The notes under the pieces were generated by a model that did not search any database, had not been told where the DNA came from, and saw only the letters and a program-made list of their open reading frames with translations. The position numbers and the translations under genes are program-made. Below, piece after piece: positions 28,301 to 37,461 of a DNA stretch of 64,000 bases. The DNA is from Cyclobacterium sp. SYSU L10401 (GTDB lineage Bacteria; Bacteroidota; Bacteroidia; Cytophagales; Cyclobacteriaceae): assembly GCF_010993705.1 (NCBI RefSeq), contig NZ_WOFO01000002.1:310001-374000 (forward strand), written 5' to 3'. Each line of letters opens with the position of its first letter. Within the stretch, counting starts at the first letter, position 1.

Positions 28301-29332
28301 CTATAATTCTATTTTTTTATTTTTTTCTGATGAGTCATAAATCCCTAAGATCAAAGCCAGGGATCTTCTGGCATCTTTACCGGTTACCATAGGAGTCCTG
28401 TTTTTCCGAATGGCTGCCACCATGTCCTCCACCTGTCCCTGGTGCAATTTATAGTCTATCGCCATGGGGTCTGAGGCACCGCTTCCTCCCGGATTGGTTG
28501 CGACTAAGGGCTTATCTTCCTCTCCTTTTACATTCCAGGCCACAATTTTCCCCGCTTCCAGAATGATATTTCCTTTATCCCCATAGATTTCCAGCCGCTC
28601 AGGGTTACCGGGGTAAAGGGAGGTACCACCGGTAATGGTTCCCAGGGCCCCATTTTTGAAGTTAACCACGGCAGCACCCAAATCCTCTCCCTCGATTTCG
28701 TGGACCATGGTCCTCACCTGACCATATACAGCAGCAGCATCTCCCATAATATCCAACAACAAATCAATGGTATGCACCCCCTGGTTGATCAGGGCTGCTC
28801 CCCCATCCCCTTCCTTGGTTCCTTTCCAGCTACTGGATGTATAATAGGAGGGATCCCGGTACCAATTAATGGCAGCTGTTCCCATCAGCAGTTTCCCTAT
28901 TTTACCTGCATTTACAGCCTCCTTCAGTTGCAGGTAGCCAGGCTTTAACCTGTTTTGAAAAATTACACCCAATTTAACTCCCCCTTCCTCACAGGCCCGT
29001 ATCAATTGATCAGCCCGTGCCAGGCTCACCTCTATGGGTTTTTCCAAGAGGATATGTTTTCCTGCCTTAGCCGCAGCAAGGGCAGGCTGCAGGTGCTGTC
29101 CGCTATGGGTACAAATGCACACTACGTCCAAATCTTTCCTTGCTAAAAATTCATCCAGGTCATGGTCTGCCGGTACCTTAAACTTTTCAGCAGCTTGTTT
29201 GGCCCGCTCCCTGGTGGAACTGCATACTGCCAGCAATTCACTGCCTTCACAAGCTGCTATGGCTGCAGCATGCATTCCGGCTATGGCCCCTGTTCCTATA
29301 ATCCCAAATCCTAATGGTCTGTTTTGAGTCAT
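28301..29332 (-). CDS. Gfo/Idh/MocA family NAD(P)-dependent oxidoreductase
   Basis: The 343-residue cytosolic protein starts with a Rossmann motif, GFGIIGTGAIAGMHAAAI. It carries the family lysine motif HILLEKPIEVSLARAD and the C-terminal substrate domain with WKGTKEGDGGAALINQGVHTIDLLLD, whose His/Asp residues fit a sugar-binding active site. These enzymes oxidise or reduce carbohydrates and their derivatives. It is the last gene of a four-gene minus-strand operon with secreted polysaccharide proteins, 13 bases after another Gfo/Idh member. This suggests conversion of released sugars. Confidence 0.92.
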   Translation of the reverse strand: MTQNRPLGFGIIGTGAIAGMHAAAIAACEGSELLAVCSSTRERAKQAAEKFKVPADHDLDEFLARKDLDVVCICTHSGQHLQPALAAAKAGKHILLEKPIEVSLARADQLIRACEEGGVKLGVIFQNRLKPGYLQLKEAVNAGKIGKLLMGTAAINWYRDPSYYTSSSWKGTKEGDGGAALINQGVHTIDLLLDIMGDAAAVYGQVRTMVHEIEGEDLGAAVVNFKNGALGTITGGTSLYPGNPERLEIYGDKGNIILEAGKIVAWNVKGEEDKPLVATNPGGSGASDPMAIDYKLHQGQVEDMVAAIRKNRTPMVTGKDARRSLALILGIYDSSEKNKKIEL

Positions 29333-29345
29333 CTTCTTCTTACGC

Positions 29346-30356
29346 TTATTTATTGTAATAATTCTTTGTTATTTCTTCCATTACCCAATTGGTTCGTGCT
29401 GCGGTCTCTCCCGTACTTGGACTGGCATTTTCCCTACCCAATAATTCTTCTACAATTGATTGTATCAAAAAATACTGAATATTTTCGGGCATGTCAAACG
29501 TAAATTCCTGTGCTTCTTCCCCGTCTTTACGGAGGGTAAGCGAGGTGCCCCAAAAACAGGGGAAACTGATTTCACCTGCCGTACCAATAATCTTGATCTC
29601 GTCTTTTTTCGATGATTCTCCCGTGGTAAAACACCAGTTTCCATTACCCAAAACCCCGCTTTCAAACTTAAAATTAGCCAATACGATGTCTTCTGCCGGG
29701 TATTCACCGGCCTGGTTCCCGGCTATTCCACTGACCTCGGTTATGGGACCAAACAAAAAATCCAGGTAATCCAACTGATGAGAACCCAAATCGTAAAAAT
29801 ATCCCCCTCCGGCTACCTCAGGATCAATGCGCCAGTTGGCTGCCTTATCCTCCTTCATGTCCGGATGCCTGGGTTGGTTGATGGTAATGTTGACATAGCG
29901 GACCTCTCCGATTTCTCCTGCCTCGACCAGTTCTTTTACTTTCAGAAAATTGGGTAGGGTTCGACGGTAATAAGCGACAAATAGCGGCACTTCCGCCGCC
30001 TGACATACCCGGATCATTTCCTTGCATTCCTGGTAATTACGGGCCATCGGCTTTTCGACATAAACCGGCTTTCCCGCTGCTGCTGCCTGTTTAGTCAACT
30101 CCAGGTGGGCATTGGGAGGAGTGGCGATGTAGATGGCATTGACCTCCGGATCGTTGATCAGCTTTTGGGCATCATCATACCATTTGGGAACCCCATGTCT
30201 TCGGGCATAATCTGCGGCCTTTTTCCCATCCCGACGCATGACCGCCACTAAGCTGGAGCCCTTTACCTTTTGCATGGCTGGTGCACTTTTCTTCTCACAA
30301 ACATCCCCCACACCAAGAACACCCCATTTTACTTCTTTACCTTCCATTTTCTTCAT
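29346..30356 (-). CDS. Gfo/Idh/MocA family NAD(P)-dependent oxidoreductase
   Basis: The 336-residue protein has the N-terminal nucleotide motif WGVLGVGDVCEKKSAPA, then IYIATPPNAHLELT and the lysine motif PVYVEKPMARNYQEC. The C-terminal domain has YFYDLGSHQLDYLDFLFGP. ATG 30356 and ATG 30347 are both possible starts; the longer one is used. It has no signal peptide, so it is cytosolic, unlike the Tat homologue at 18397. Two such enzymes in tandem suggest a two-step sugar redox conversion. Confidence 0.92.
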   Translation of the reverse strand: MKKMEGKEVKWGVLGVGDVCEKKSAPAMQKVKGSSLVAVMRRDGKKAADYARRHGVPKWYDDAQKLINDPEVNAIYIATPPNAHLELTKQAAAAGKPVYVEKPMARNYQECKEMIRVCQAAEVPLFVAYYRRTLPNFLKVKELVEAGEIGEVRYVNITINQPRHPDMKEDKAANWRIDPEVAGGGYFYDLGSHQLDYLDFLFGPITEVSGIAGNQAGEYPAEDIVLANFKFESGVLGNGNWCFTTGESSKKDEIKIIGTAGEISFPCFWGTSLTLRKDGEEAQEFTFDMPENIQYFLIQSIVEELLGRENASPSTGETAARTNWVMEEITKNYYNK

Positions 30357-30444
30357 AAGGCTAAACTTAGGAAAAAGTTTTTAAATGTGTAACGATGGCA
30401 GCAGTAGATTTCTGCTTACTACCAAATCAAATTCAAAAACAGTA

Positions 30445-31590
30445 TCAGGGAATCATCACTTCCCAAAAACGGGTTTTCTTATCCTTTCCCCCTGAGCCGG
30501 ATACTTCCAGCGTAACATTGTAATGTACTCCGGATTCAGGATACTGATAGACAGGATGTTGCTCCCTGGAATAATCACCATTTCCAAAATCCCAATTCCA
30601 TGCTTCAATTTCTCCTTCCGACTCATCTTTAAAGGCTACCGTCCTATCCTTATTCTTTACCAAAGCAAAAGACCAGTCCGCCTTGATTTCAGGCATTTGG
30701 TCCTTCTCCAGCGGCATCAACCGAAAGGCGCACAAATAGGAAGCGTCCGATACCATTCGGGTGTCGTGGGATAAATTGTAATGTCCATCTCTGTCTCCCC
30801 CATCAAAATCCAAAACAGACCAGGACAAGCCGATTACCTTGTTTTCATATAGCTGTGATTCCACTGCCCGCTCCGGCCCCTCATAGGGGGCATGGTCATA
30901 AGGAGTAATCCAGAATTCAAGGGTCAATTTTCCTGATTCTCCCTGTTTAAAATCAAAATCATAGGCCTGGTGGGCATGGGGAAAAGCAGCTATCCAAGGC
31001 TGGGAACCCCAAATCATCACCCAGCTGCCGTTGACCGGGGGAGTGAAAATATGGTAATTCTGGGCGTGATAACCGCTGAATTCCAGGTGATTTTGGATAT
31101 GATCCGGATGATTCCCCCACTTTCTGGCTTCCGGATGCAGGGGATTATAAATAAAAGGCCCTCCGGAGAAATCACCGTCAACCACAATTTCGAAAATATC
31201 ATTGAGGTACCCTTTAGGATTAAACCGTTCGAAATCCCAAAAATCGTCATAGGCCTCGTATAAAAAATATAACCGGTTCATACCTTTGACCCATCCTACT
31301 TTCACCCGAACATCGATGTCGGTAGTGTCAATCTCAGTCCCATGCCCATCTTCGGTATCCTTTAGTAATGAAGTGCCATAGGTGTAGGAATCGGGCACCT
31401 TTTCCCAATCACCTGCTTTGCCGTCTATATGCGGCATCGTCTCAGGTGAAAACTGATAAATCTTAAATACCCTGCCATCCCTGGCGGTGGCATAGGATCC
31501 TTCGCTGGCTTCCTGAGACCAGACCAGTGAGGCGCTGCATAACAGCATGCTCCACATCAAACCAAAACGCCATCGATTTCTTGAATCCAT
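30445..31590 (-). CDS. Secreted CBM9-like and PKD-domain protein
   Basis: The 381-residue protein has a signal peptide (hydrophobic residues 9-24, cleavage before QEAS). The region of about residues 45-300 reads as a CBM9-like (DOMON-related) carbohydrate-binding beta-sandwich, beginning PHIDGKAGDWEKVPDSYTYG, with many aromatic residues. The last 75 residues are a PKD domain (AWNWDFGNGDYSREQHPVY). It has no evident catalytic motif, so glycan binding is the most likely role. It begins two bases after the stop of the upstream enzyme gene, in the same operon. Confidence 0.8.
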   Translation of the reverse strand: MDSRNRWRFGLMWSMLLCSASLVWSQEASEGSYATARDGRVFKIYQFSPETMPHIDGKAGDWEKVPDSYTYGTSLLKDTEDGHGTEIDTTDIDVRVKVGWVKGMNRLYFLYEAYDDFWDFERFNPKGYLNDIFEIVVDGDFSGGPFIYNPLHPEARKWGNHPDHIQNHLEFSGYHAQNYHIFTPPVNGSWVMIWGSQPWIAAFPHAHQAYDFDFKQGESGKLTLEFWITPYDHAPYEGPERAVESQLYENKVIGLSWSVLDFDGGDRDGHYNLSHDTRMVSDASYLCAFRLMPLEKDQMPEIKADWSFALVKNKDRTVAFKDESEGEIEAWNWDFGNGDYSREQHPVYQYPESGVHYNVTLEVSGSGGKDKKTRFWEVMIP

Positions 31591-31592
31591 CC

Positions 31593-33500
31593 TTAGTCAT
31601 ATGTTTTATCTACCACCGGTATTTCATCACCATGCCAGGGGAAGGCATAGCTCGGAGCATTTTTAAAGCGGGACATTTCTAATTCCAGCTTTACCACCGA
31701 CCCGGGGCTTACCACTGCCTCAAAAAATGAATGATTAATCGTATCAAACTGGTATGGATATTTTTCAATTTGATTCACCCTCTTTATTTGGTGCTCACCA
31801 AACATGCCGCCCTGAATAATGACCTTTTTGGTTTTCGTAGGATGAAGGTTGACCAAAGTAAGGGAAATTCCGGCCTCCGTTATTTGTTCCACCAGGGCAG
31901 CCATATCTGCCGGTATGCCAGACCGCTGATTCTCCGGATCAAAATACCGGACAGAGGTATGGAGTAGCCCACCATGGTAAATGTGATTGGGAGCTCCAAG
32001 CATGGTTTGCACGATACCTTCCAGAATTACCGGATTGAGGTTTAGCCAATGATGAACGTCCTGTTGATCCGGAGTAGTAGTATCCGTTCTGATCTTCTCC
32101 AGTCGGTTTTGCATTTCCTGATAGGTCGCTTTTAGGATATCAACCGGATAGTTGGGCACCTCTCCTTCCAAATACCCCAACCAGGTTGCCGTATTCCTTT
32201 CTTCACCCTTACCTTTAACGTAATTTAGCTGCAACATTTCCTCCGGATCCAACAATTCTTTTACCCTTTCCCAGTCCTTCTTTTCTCTGGACATGTACCA
32301 GATATGGGTGGGATACATGGCTTGTAAGGGTCTGTAATCGTACCAGCCGCTTTGATCGTACCGATGGGGTAAAAGTTTTTTACCATCCTCCTCTCTGGCC
32401 TCCCGGCTGATGGCTTCAATGACAGAATTGGGCAATTCCAGGTAACGGTCATCGCCTGATACCAGGTACGCATTGGAAGCTCCAATGGTGGTAGCCTCCA
32501 GTTTATTCCGGACACCATGCGGCCACTTCCATCCGTAATAACCACCCCACCAATTGCCATCCATGTGTTCGCCAATCTGTCCGGACAAGCCTACATTGTC
32601 CGGAATGATGCCTTCGTTTTTTTCTACCCGATCCATCCAGGCTTGTACATACTCCAGCACCCAATTTTTGTATTTGTCATCTGCGGTATACATATACGCA
32701 TTCAGCATCAAGCTGGTAGCCGCCAGGTTCAACGGCACGTCCCCTTTCATCATCCTTTCGTTTAACGCTTCCAGGATATAAGCGAATTTTTCGTCGTTGT
32801 TCCAGTCTTTTCCTGAAGTGACATGGGGTATATCGTCGTAAGGCAGGGGGTAATTGGAGAGGATAGGCCTGTGGGTAACCCAATCTTCGGCTGTGTTGAT
32901 CATTCTGGGACCCAGGCTTCCATTTAAAGGGGAGCGGATGATTTTCAACTCACTGTCAAAATTGGAATTCTCAGTGCCATCATCAAAATATAAAGCCGCA
33001 AACTTCAATGCCCTTTCCCTCATTTTTCTATCTGTGGGATCTGCCAAACCAAAAAAGTAAAAATTGGTATAGGCCTCTCCGTGATGCATCCAATCGTAGC
33101 CCGCATCAAATTCATCAACGATCTGACCATATTCGGTAAACTGCCGGGTTACTCCCTCCCATAATTTCCTGGAAAGCTTGTCCATTTCCACTGGCCCTCC
33201 CAGGGCGTAATACAGAGGGAAATTGTAAAAACTTTCATAACCATCGTCCGATCCATCCATTCCCGGCCATTCATCCCGCCATATCAAGCTGCCATCCGGA
33301 TGGGTGTATTTCTCCACGAATTCGATAGCCGCCGGATAGAGCGCATCCATTAACTGCCTTTGCAACAGGGCCCATTCCGGTGGCGGAGAAGGCGCATTGT
33401 AGGGTACCGATTTCAGATGATCCGTTTTCACCTGGGAAAACCCAGGGTAAATCAGAAAAGAAAGCAAAAATACCAGGCCAGGTTTCAGCAATGTTTTCAT
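31593..33500 (-). CDS. Secreted putative alpha/alpha-barrel carbohydrate-active enzyme, family unassigned
   Basis: ATG 33500 rather than the upstream start gives a clean signal peptide (MKTLLKPGLVFLLSF, cleavage near FSQ) and 635 residues. The body is helical and rich in Trp/Tyr/His, with clusters such as DAGYDWMHHGEAYTNFYFF and NWWGGYYGWKWPHG that look like an aromatic sugar-binding cleft. A smaller beta-rich domain follows at about 520-635. This layout is typical of alpha/alpha-barrel polysaccharide lyases and hydrolases, but I cannot name a family. It is the first gene of the operon with the CBM9/PKD protein and two oxidoreductases. Confidence 0.7.
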   Translation of the reverse strand: MKTLLKPGLVFLLSFLIYPGFSQVKTDHLKSVPYNAPSPPPEWALLQRQLMDALYPAAIEFVEKYTHPDGSLIWRDEWPGMDGSDDGYESFYNFPLYYALGGPVEMDKLSRKLWEGVTRQFTEYGQIVDEFDAGYDWMHHGEAYTNFYFFGLADPTDRKMRERALKFAALYFDDGTENSNFDSELKIIRSPLNGSLGPRMINTAEDWVTHRPILSNYPLPYDDIPHVTSGKDWNNDEKFAYILEALNERMMKGDVPLNLAATSLMLNAYMYTADDKYKNWVLEYVQAWMDRVEKNEGIIPDNVGLSGQIGEHMDGNWWGGYYGWKWPHGVRNKLEATTIGASNAYLVSGDDRYLELPNSVIEAISREAREEDGKKLLPHRYDQSGWYDYRPLQAMYPTHIWYMSREKKDWERVKELLDPEEMLQLNYVKGKGEERNTATWLGYLEGEVPNYPVDILKATYQEMQNRLEKIRTDTTTPDQQDVHHWLNLNPVILEGIVQTMLGAPNHIYHGGLLHTSVRYFDPENQRSGIPADMAALVEQITEAGISLTLVNLHPTKTKKVIIQGGMFGEHQIKRVNQIEKYPYQFDTINHSFFEAVVSPGSVVKLELEMSRFKNAPSYAFPWHGDEIPVVDKTYD

Positions 33501-33685
33501 TTTCAGGAATATTTTGGAAAGGGAATATAGCAAAAGTTCCCTTCAAATTGAAATTCGCGAATAGTTAGGAAGGCTTAATATCACGGCTGTCTAAAATGTA
33601 TTATAGGAAATATGTTGCATCAAAGACCATTTGTTTTTACCTTTTTGACACATACAACCAAAATTCCTATTCCTCTAAGTAAATT

Positions 33686-34699
33686 ATGAGAAACTCCTTA
33701 AATATATCTCCAAGTTTTAGCCAAACGGTTTGGTTTATCCTGGTTATCCTTTTGCCCCTTTATCCCTGTTTTTCTCAGGATTACCCACAATTAACCGAAC
33801 CATTCAGGTTGAGTCAATTACAACCCAGTCAGGAAAAAGTGAAAGTGGTGATAGATACGGATACGTATAATGAGATTGACGATCAGTTTGCGGTGGTTTA
33901 TGGGTTGCTTTCACCGGACCAAATGGAAGTACAGGCCATCTATGCGGCACCTTATCTCAATAACCGTTCTGTAAGTCCCAAGGATGGGATGGAGAAAAGC
34001 TTTGGGGAAATTGAGCGGCTGTTGGATAAATTGGCCATAAAGCGGGAAAATTTTGTTTACCGGGGTTCGGATGCCTTCCTTGAAAGCCTGGATAAACCAA
34101 TTGAAAGCCCGGCTGCCCAGGATTTGATTAGCAAAGCAATGAATTCGGATGGACCCCTGTATGTCCTTACTTTAGGTGCCCCAACCAATGTAGCCTCCGC
34201 CATACTTTTAGAGCCGGAAATCATCCACAAAATTGTAGTGGTATGGCTGGGAGGCAAAGGGCTAAATTGGAAAACTGCCACCGAATTCAACCTGATGCAG
34301 GACCCCATAGCCTCCCAGGTGCTTTTTGACTCCGGCGTACCCCTGGTGCAAATCCCCACCCAGCCGGTTACTTCCCATTTGTTGACCACCGTTGCCGAAG
34401 TGGAAACTTACCTGAAGGGTCAGGGTGCGATTGGGGATTACCTGGTAGAAATTTTTAATGACTACCAGCCAGAAAATGGATTTGGCTGGTCTAAGGTGAT
34501 TTGGGATATTTCAGCCATCGCCTATGTGATTAATCCGGGATGGTTCAATACCGAGATCAGAAGTAGTCCTATCCTTACAGATGAACTTACGTACAGTGTA
34601 GACCATACCCGACATTTATACCGGGTAGCCAATTACCTGAACAGGGATGCCATTTTTGGAGACCTCTTTCGGAAAATACAGGAGTACAGGGTCCAATAA
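33686..34699 (+). CDS. Secreted inosine/uridine-preferring nucleoside hydrolase-like protein
   Basis: The 337-residue protein carries a signal peptide (about residues 15-30) and then the nucleoside hydrolase calcium-binding signature DTDTYNEIDDQFAVVYGL, close to the family pattern DTDxxxDDxxA. Later blocks (LTLGAPTNVASAI, VVWLGGKG) fit the same fold. Classical members cleave the N-glycosidic bond of nucleosides. In Bacteroidota, secreted relatives often sit in glycan-degradation loci and their substrates are unknown. It diverges from the minus-strand operon and begins the plus-strand group. Confidence 0.85.
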   Translation: MRNSLNISPSFSQTVWFILVILLPLYPCFSQDYPQLTEPFRLSQLQPSQEKVKVVIDTDTYNEIDDQFAVVYGLLSPDQMEVQAIYAAPYLNNRSVSPKDGMEKSFGEIERLLDKLAIKRENFVYRGSDAFLESLDKPIESPAAQDLISKAMNSDGPLYVLTLGAPTNVASAILLEPEIIHKIVVVWLGGKGLNWKTATEFNLMQDPIASQVLFDSGVPLVQIPTQPVTSHLLTTVAEVETYLKGQGAIGDYLVEIFNDYQPENGFGWSKVIWDISAIAYVINPGWFNTEIRSSPILTDELTYSVDHTRHLYRVANYLNRDAIFGDLFRKIQEYRVQ

Positions 34700-34882
34700 T
34701 TTGGATATCGATGATTCGTTTCCAACACTCCAACATCCCTGGTTAATGTCGGTACGGACCGGGCTGATTTCGCTTGCCAATAGGATCAGCTTCTAAACCT
34801 ATTTTCCAGTTTCTTACGTTAGTAAAGTGAGCCCTTACGGGATACTGATTGCAAAAATTATTGGCGAAGACCCGCAATACAA

Positions 34883-37312
34883 ATGATGATAAGAAACATA
34901 AAAATAATATTAATAAGTGCACTGGCTTTTCTGGTTTTAGCTGCCCTGGCCTTTTCAGAGCGTACTATTCTGGAGAAAGTGGCCACCAACCTGTCTGTCT
35001 GGAAGACCAATTTTGCCCCGGAAAAAGTTTACCTGCATCATGACAAGTCTTACTACATGGCAGGAGAAATTATATGGCTGAAGGGCTACCTTGTTCATGC
35101 ATCCAACCTGAAACCGAGTTCAAAAAGTAGGATCCTTTACGTCGACCTGGTCAATGAAAAACAGGAGCTTATCAAAAAACTCAGGCTTGAGTTGGATCAG
35201 GGAAAAACAAGGGGAGATATTTCACTTCCTGAGGAGCTGGCGGAGGGTCGGTATTACTTGCTTGGCTATACCAATTGGATGGGTAATTTTGACGAAACGC
35301 CCTATTTTCGCAAGGAAATATATGTCTGGCAAGCTGATTCCGAAGGGAGTGAAACACAAAAGGAAAAAAATACCCCGCCAGATTTCCAGTTTTTCCCGGA
35401 GGGGGGGAATCTGGTCGCTGGTATCCCCGGAAAAATAGCCTTTAAAGCAACAAACCCTGACGGAAAAGGAATGGAAGTCTCGGGAGAAATACTTGATGAT
35501 TCAGGGACAAAAATAACGGAATTCAAATCCCGGCATGACGGTATGGGTTCCTTTAAAATCACACCCTCAGCTTCTGAGGAATACGTTGCCAGGGTAAACT
35601 TTTCAAATGACCTGACTCAAAACATCCCTTTTCCGGAAGTTGCTGAAAAAGGATACACCCTGTCCATTGTCCACCTGGAAAACAAGCTGAGGATTACCAC
35701 AAGCTCTAACCTAGAGGAGTCTGAAAACCTTTTGCTAACGGGCATAGCCCGGGATGAATTGCTTTACAATGCTTCAATAATGATTCCTGCGGCAGGAGAC
35801 ACTGTCATGGAAATTCCAAAATCAGCATTCCCCACAGGTATCGTAAGGTTCACTTTGGCGAAGGAATCGGGAGAGCCATTAAATGAACGCCTGGTATTTA
35901 TAGACCATGACGATCAGGTTAAATTAAGCATACAACCCAACCAAACGCAATTTTCGAGCAGGGAGCAGGTGGAACTTGAAATTGTCGCCAAAGACCAGGC
36001 AGGAAACCCTGTAACTGAAGAATTTTCACTGGCTGTCACGGATGATCAGATGGCCGGAATTTACAAAGATGAGATGGATATACAATCCTACCTTATGCTG
36101 GCCTCAGAGGTAAAAGGTCATATCGCCTCCCCCGGTTATTATTTCGACAAGGAAAACGAAGACAGGCATGAAGTGCTGGATTTGCTGTTGATGACGCAGG
36201 GCTGGCGGGGATTTACTTGGGAAAAAATGATTGCAGACGATTTTCCCGATATCACCCATTCCCCGGAATTCAGTATCAATATCAATGGCTACCTGAAGAA
36301 AGATAATGGTGACCCGGTAGTGAAGGGGGATGCCATTTTGTTCTTAAAGGACAAGTATGAAACATTTATTGCCACTGAAACCGATGAGAATGGGCGTTTT
36401 GCTTTTGAAGGGTTTCATTTCAGGGATTCCATAGATATACTGATACAGGGTGCTGATGCGCGTGGAAGGAAAAACAATGTTAACTTGAGCTTATCTGATG
36501 AAACATTCGCTCCCTCCCTTCCGGAAAATATCCCCCCATATTGGAACAAGGAAATGAGGGAAATCCCCAGGGAGAAACTTACCCCTACTCAGCCCTTATT
36601 TCAGGGCATTTCCTCCGAACCAGGAGGACTGGAATTGGGAGAAGTATTACTGGAAGAAGTAGTAGTTGAAGGAAGCGCTGAAATTTCCACAACAAGGTCA
36701 CTCCATAGCAATGCAGATGTAGTGATAGAACCCAATCAATTGCCCGTAGCCCCATCAGGAAACATATTGGAGGTATTACAGGGAAGGGTAGCGGGCTTAC
36801 GGGTAATTCCGGGAGGACCCAATCAGTTCAGAGCGGTCATCAGGGGACAAGGCTCCCCCCTATATTTACTGGATGGGATTCCTGTGGACGAGAGCATGCT
36901 TCAAAGCATCAATCAGTTTGACATCAGTAGGATAGAAATCCTGAAAAGTCCGGGTAACGTCGGGATTTACGGAGGCAGGGGAGCCGGCGGGGTGATTGCG
37001 CTTTACACCCGCAGGGGACCGGATGAAACAGAAATGCAGGAACCGGGCGATCACATTCAGGTGTACCGGATCGGAGGCTTTAGTAAATCCAGGCAGTTTT
37101 ATTCTCCGAAATATGGCGAGGGCCAGGAAGTGGATCGCCCGGACAGAAGGAGTACCCTCTACTGGAACCCGAGTGTCCGAACGGACGAGCAGGGTAAAGC
37201 TACCGTGAGTTTTTATACTGCTGACAAAAGTAGTTTATACCGGATCGTCGCAGAGGGGATCACAGATAAGGGAGCAACTGCCCATGCAGCATTGAATATA
37301 GAGGTTTATTGA
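34883..37312 (+). CDS. Secreted MG2-like protein carrying a TonB-receptor plug domain
   Basis: The 809-residue protein has an N-terminal signal or anchor (about residues 5-25). Next comes an alpha2-macroglobulin MG2-like domain starting FAPEKVYLHHDKSYYMAGE, and further beta-sandwich repeats. Near residues 617-715 lies a plug domain typical of TonB-dependent receptors: ILEVLQGRVAGLRV, PLYLLDGIPVDE, RIEILKSPGNVGIYGGRGAGG. No 22-strand barrel follows; the protein ends with an A2M-like beta domain (GKATVSFYTADKSS). It is not a transporter by itself. It may interact with other outer-membrane proteins, but its function is unknown. Confidence 0.75.
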   Translation: MMIRNIKIILISALAFLVLAALAFSERTILEKVATNLSVWKTNFAPEKVYLHHDKSYYMAGEIIWLKGYLVHASNLKPSSKSRILYVDLVNEKQELIKKLRLELDQGKTRGDISLPEELAEGRYYLLGYTNWMGNFDETPYFRKEIYVWQADSEGSETQKEKNTPPDFQFFPEGGNLVAGIPGKIAFKATNPDGKGMEVSGEILDDSGTKITEFKSRHDGMGSFKITPSASEEYVARVNFSNDLTQNIPFPEVAEKGYTLSIVHLENKLRITTSSNLEESENLLLTGIARDELLYNASIMIPAAGDTVMEIPKSAFPTGIVRFTLAKESGEPLNERLVFIDHDDQVKLSIQPNQTQFSSREQVELEIVAKDQAGNPVTEEFSLAVTDDQMAGIYKDEMDIQSYLMLASEVKGHIASPGYYFDKENEDRHEVLDLLLMTQGWRGFTWEKMIADDFPDITHSPEFSININGYLKKDNGDPVVKGDAILFLKDKYETFIATETDENGRFAFEGFHFRDSIDILIQGADARGRKNNVNLSLSDETFAPSLPENIPPYWNKEMREIPREKLTPTQPLFQGISSEPGGLELGEVLLEEVVVEGSAEISTTRSLHSNADVVIEPNQLPVAPSGNILEVLQGRVAGLRVIPGGPNQFRAVIRGQGSPLYLLDGIPVDESMLQSINQFDISRIEILKSPGNVGIYGGRGAGGVIALYTRRGPDETEMQEPGDHIQVYRIGGFSKSRQFYSPKYGEGQEVDRPDRRSTLYWNPSVRTDEQGKATVSFYTADKSSLYRIVAEGITDKGATAHAALNIEVY

Positions 37313-37461
37313 AAAATTTTTGATACCTACCTGAAATCCGCAAAACTTCAGGTGTTTTGAAAAAATACCGGGGGCAATCAAACAGCCTGTTCTTTTTTAG
37401 CAATTCTGCCTTGAACTGCTTAATTTAGAATACCCATAGGCCAATAAACCCAAGTCCGCTG

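Noticed and set aside
37329-37353. Hairpin after the MG2/plug gene as a terminator
   Set aside because: The 7-bp stem has an 11-base loop and no proper T-tract, so termination here is doubtful; readthrough into the lyase gene is plausible.
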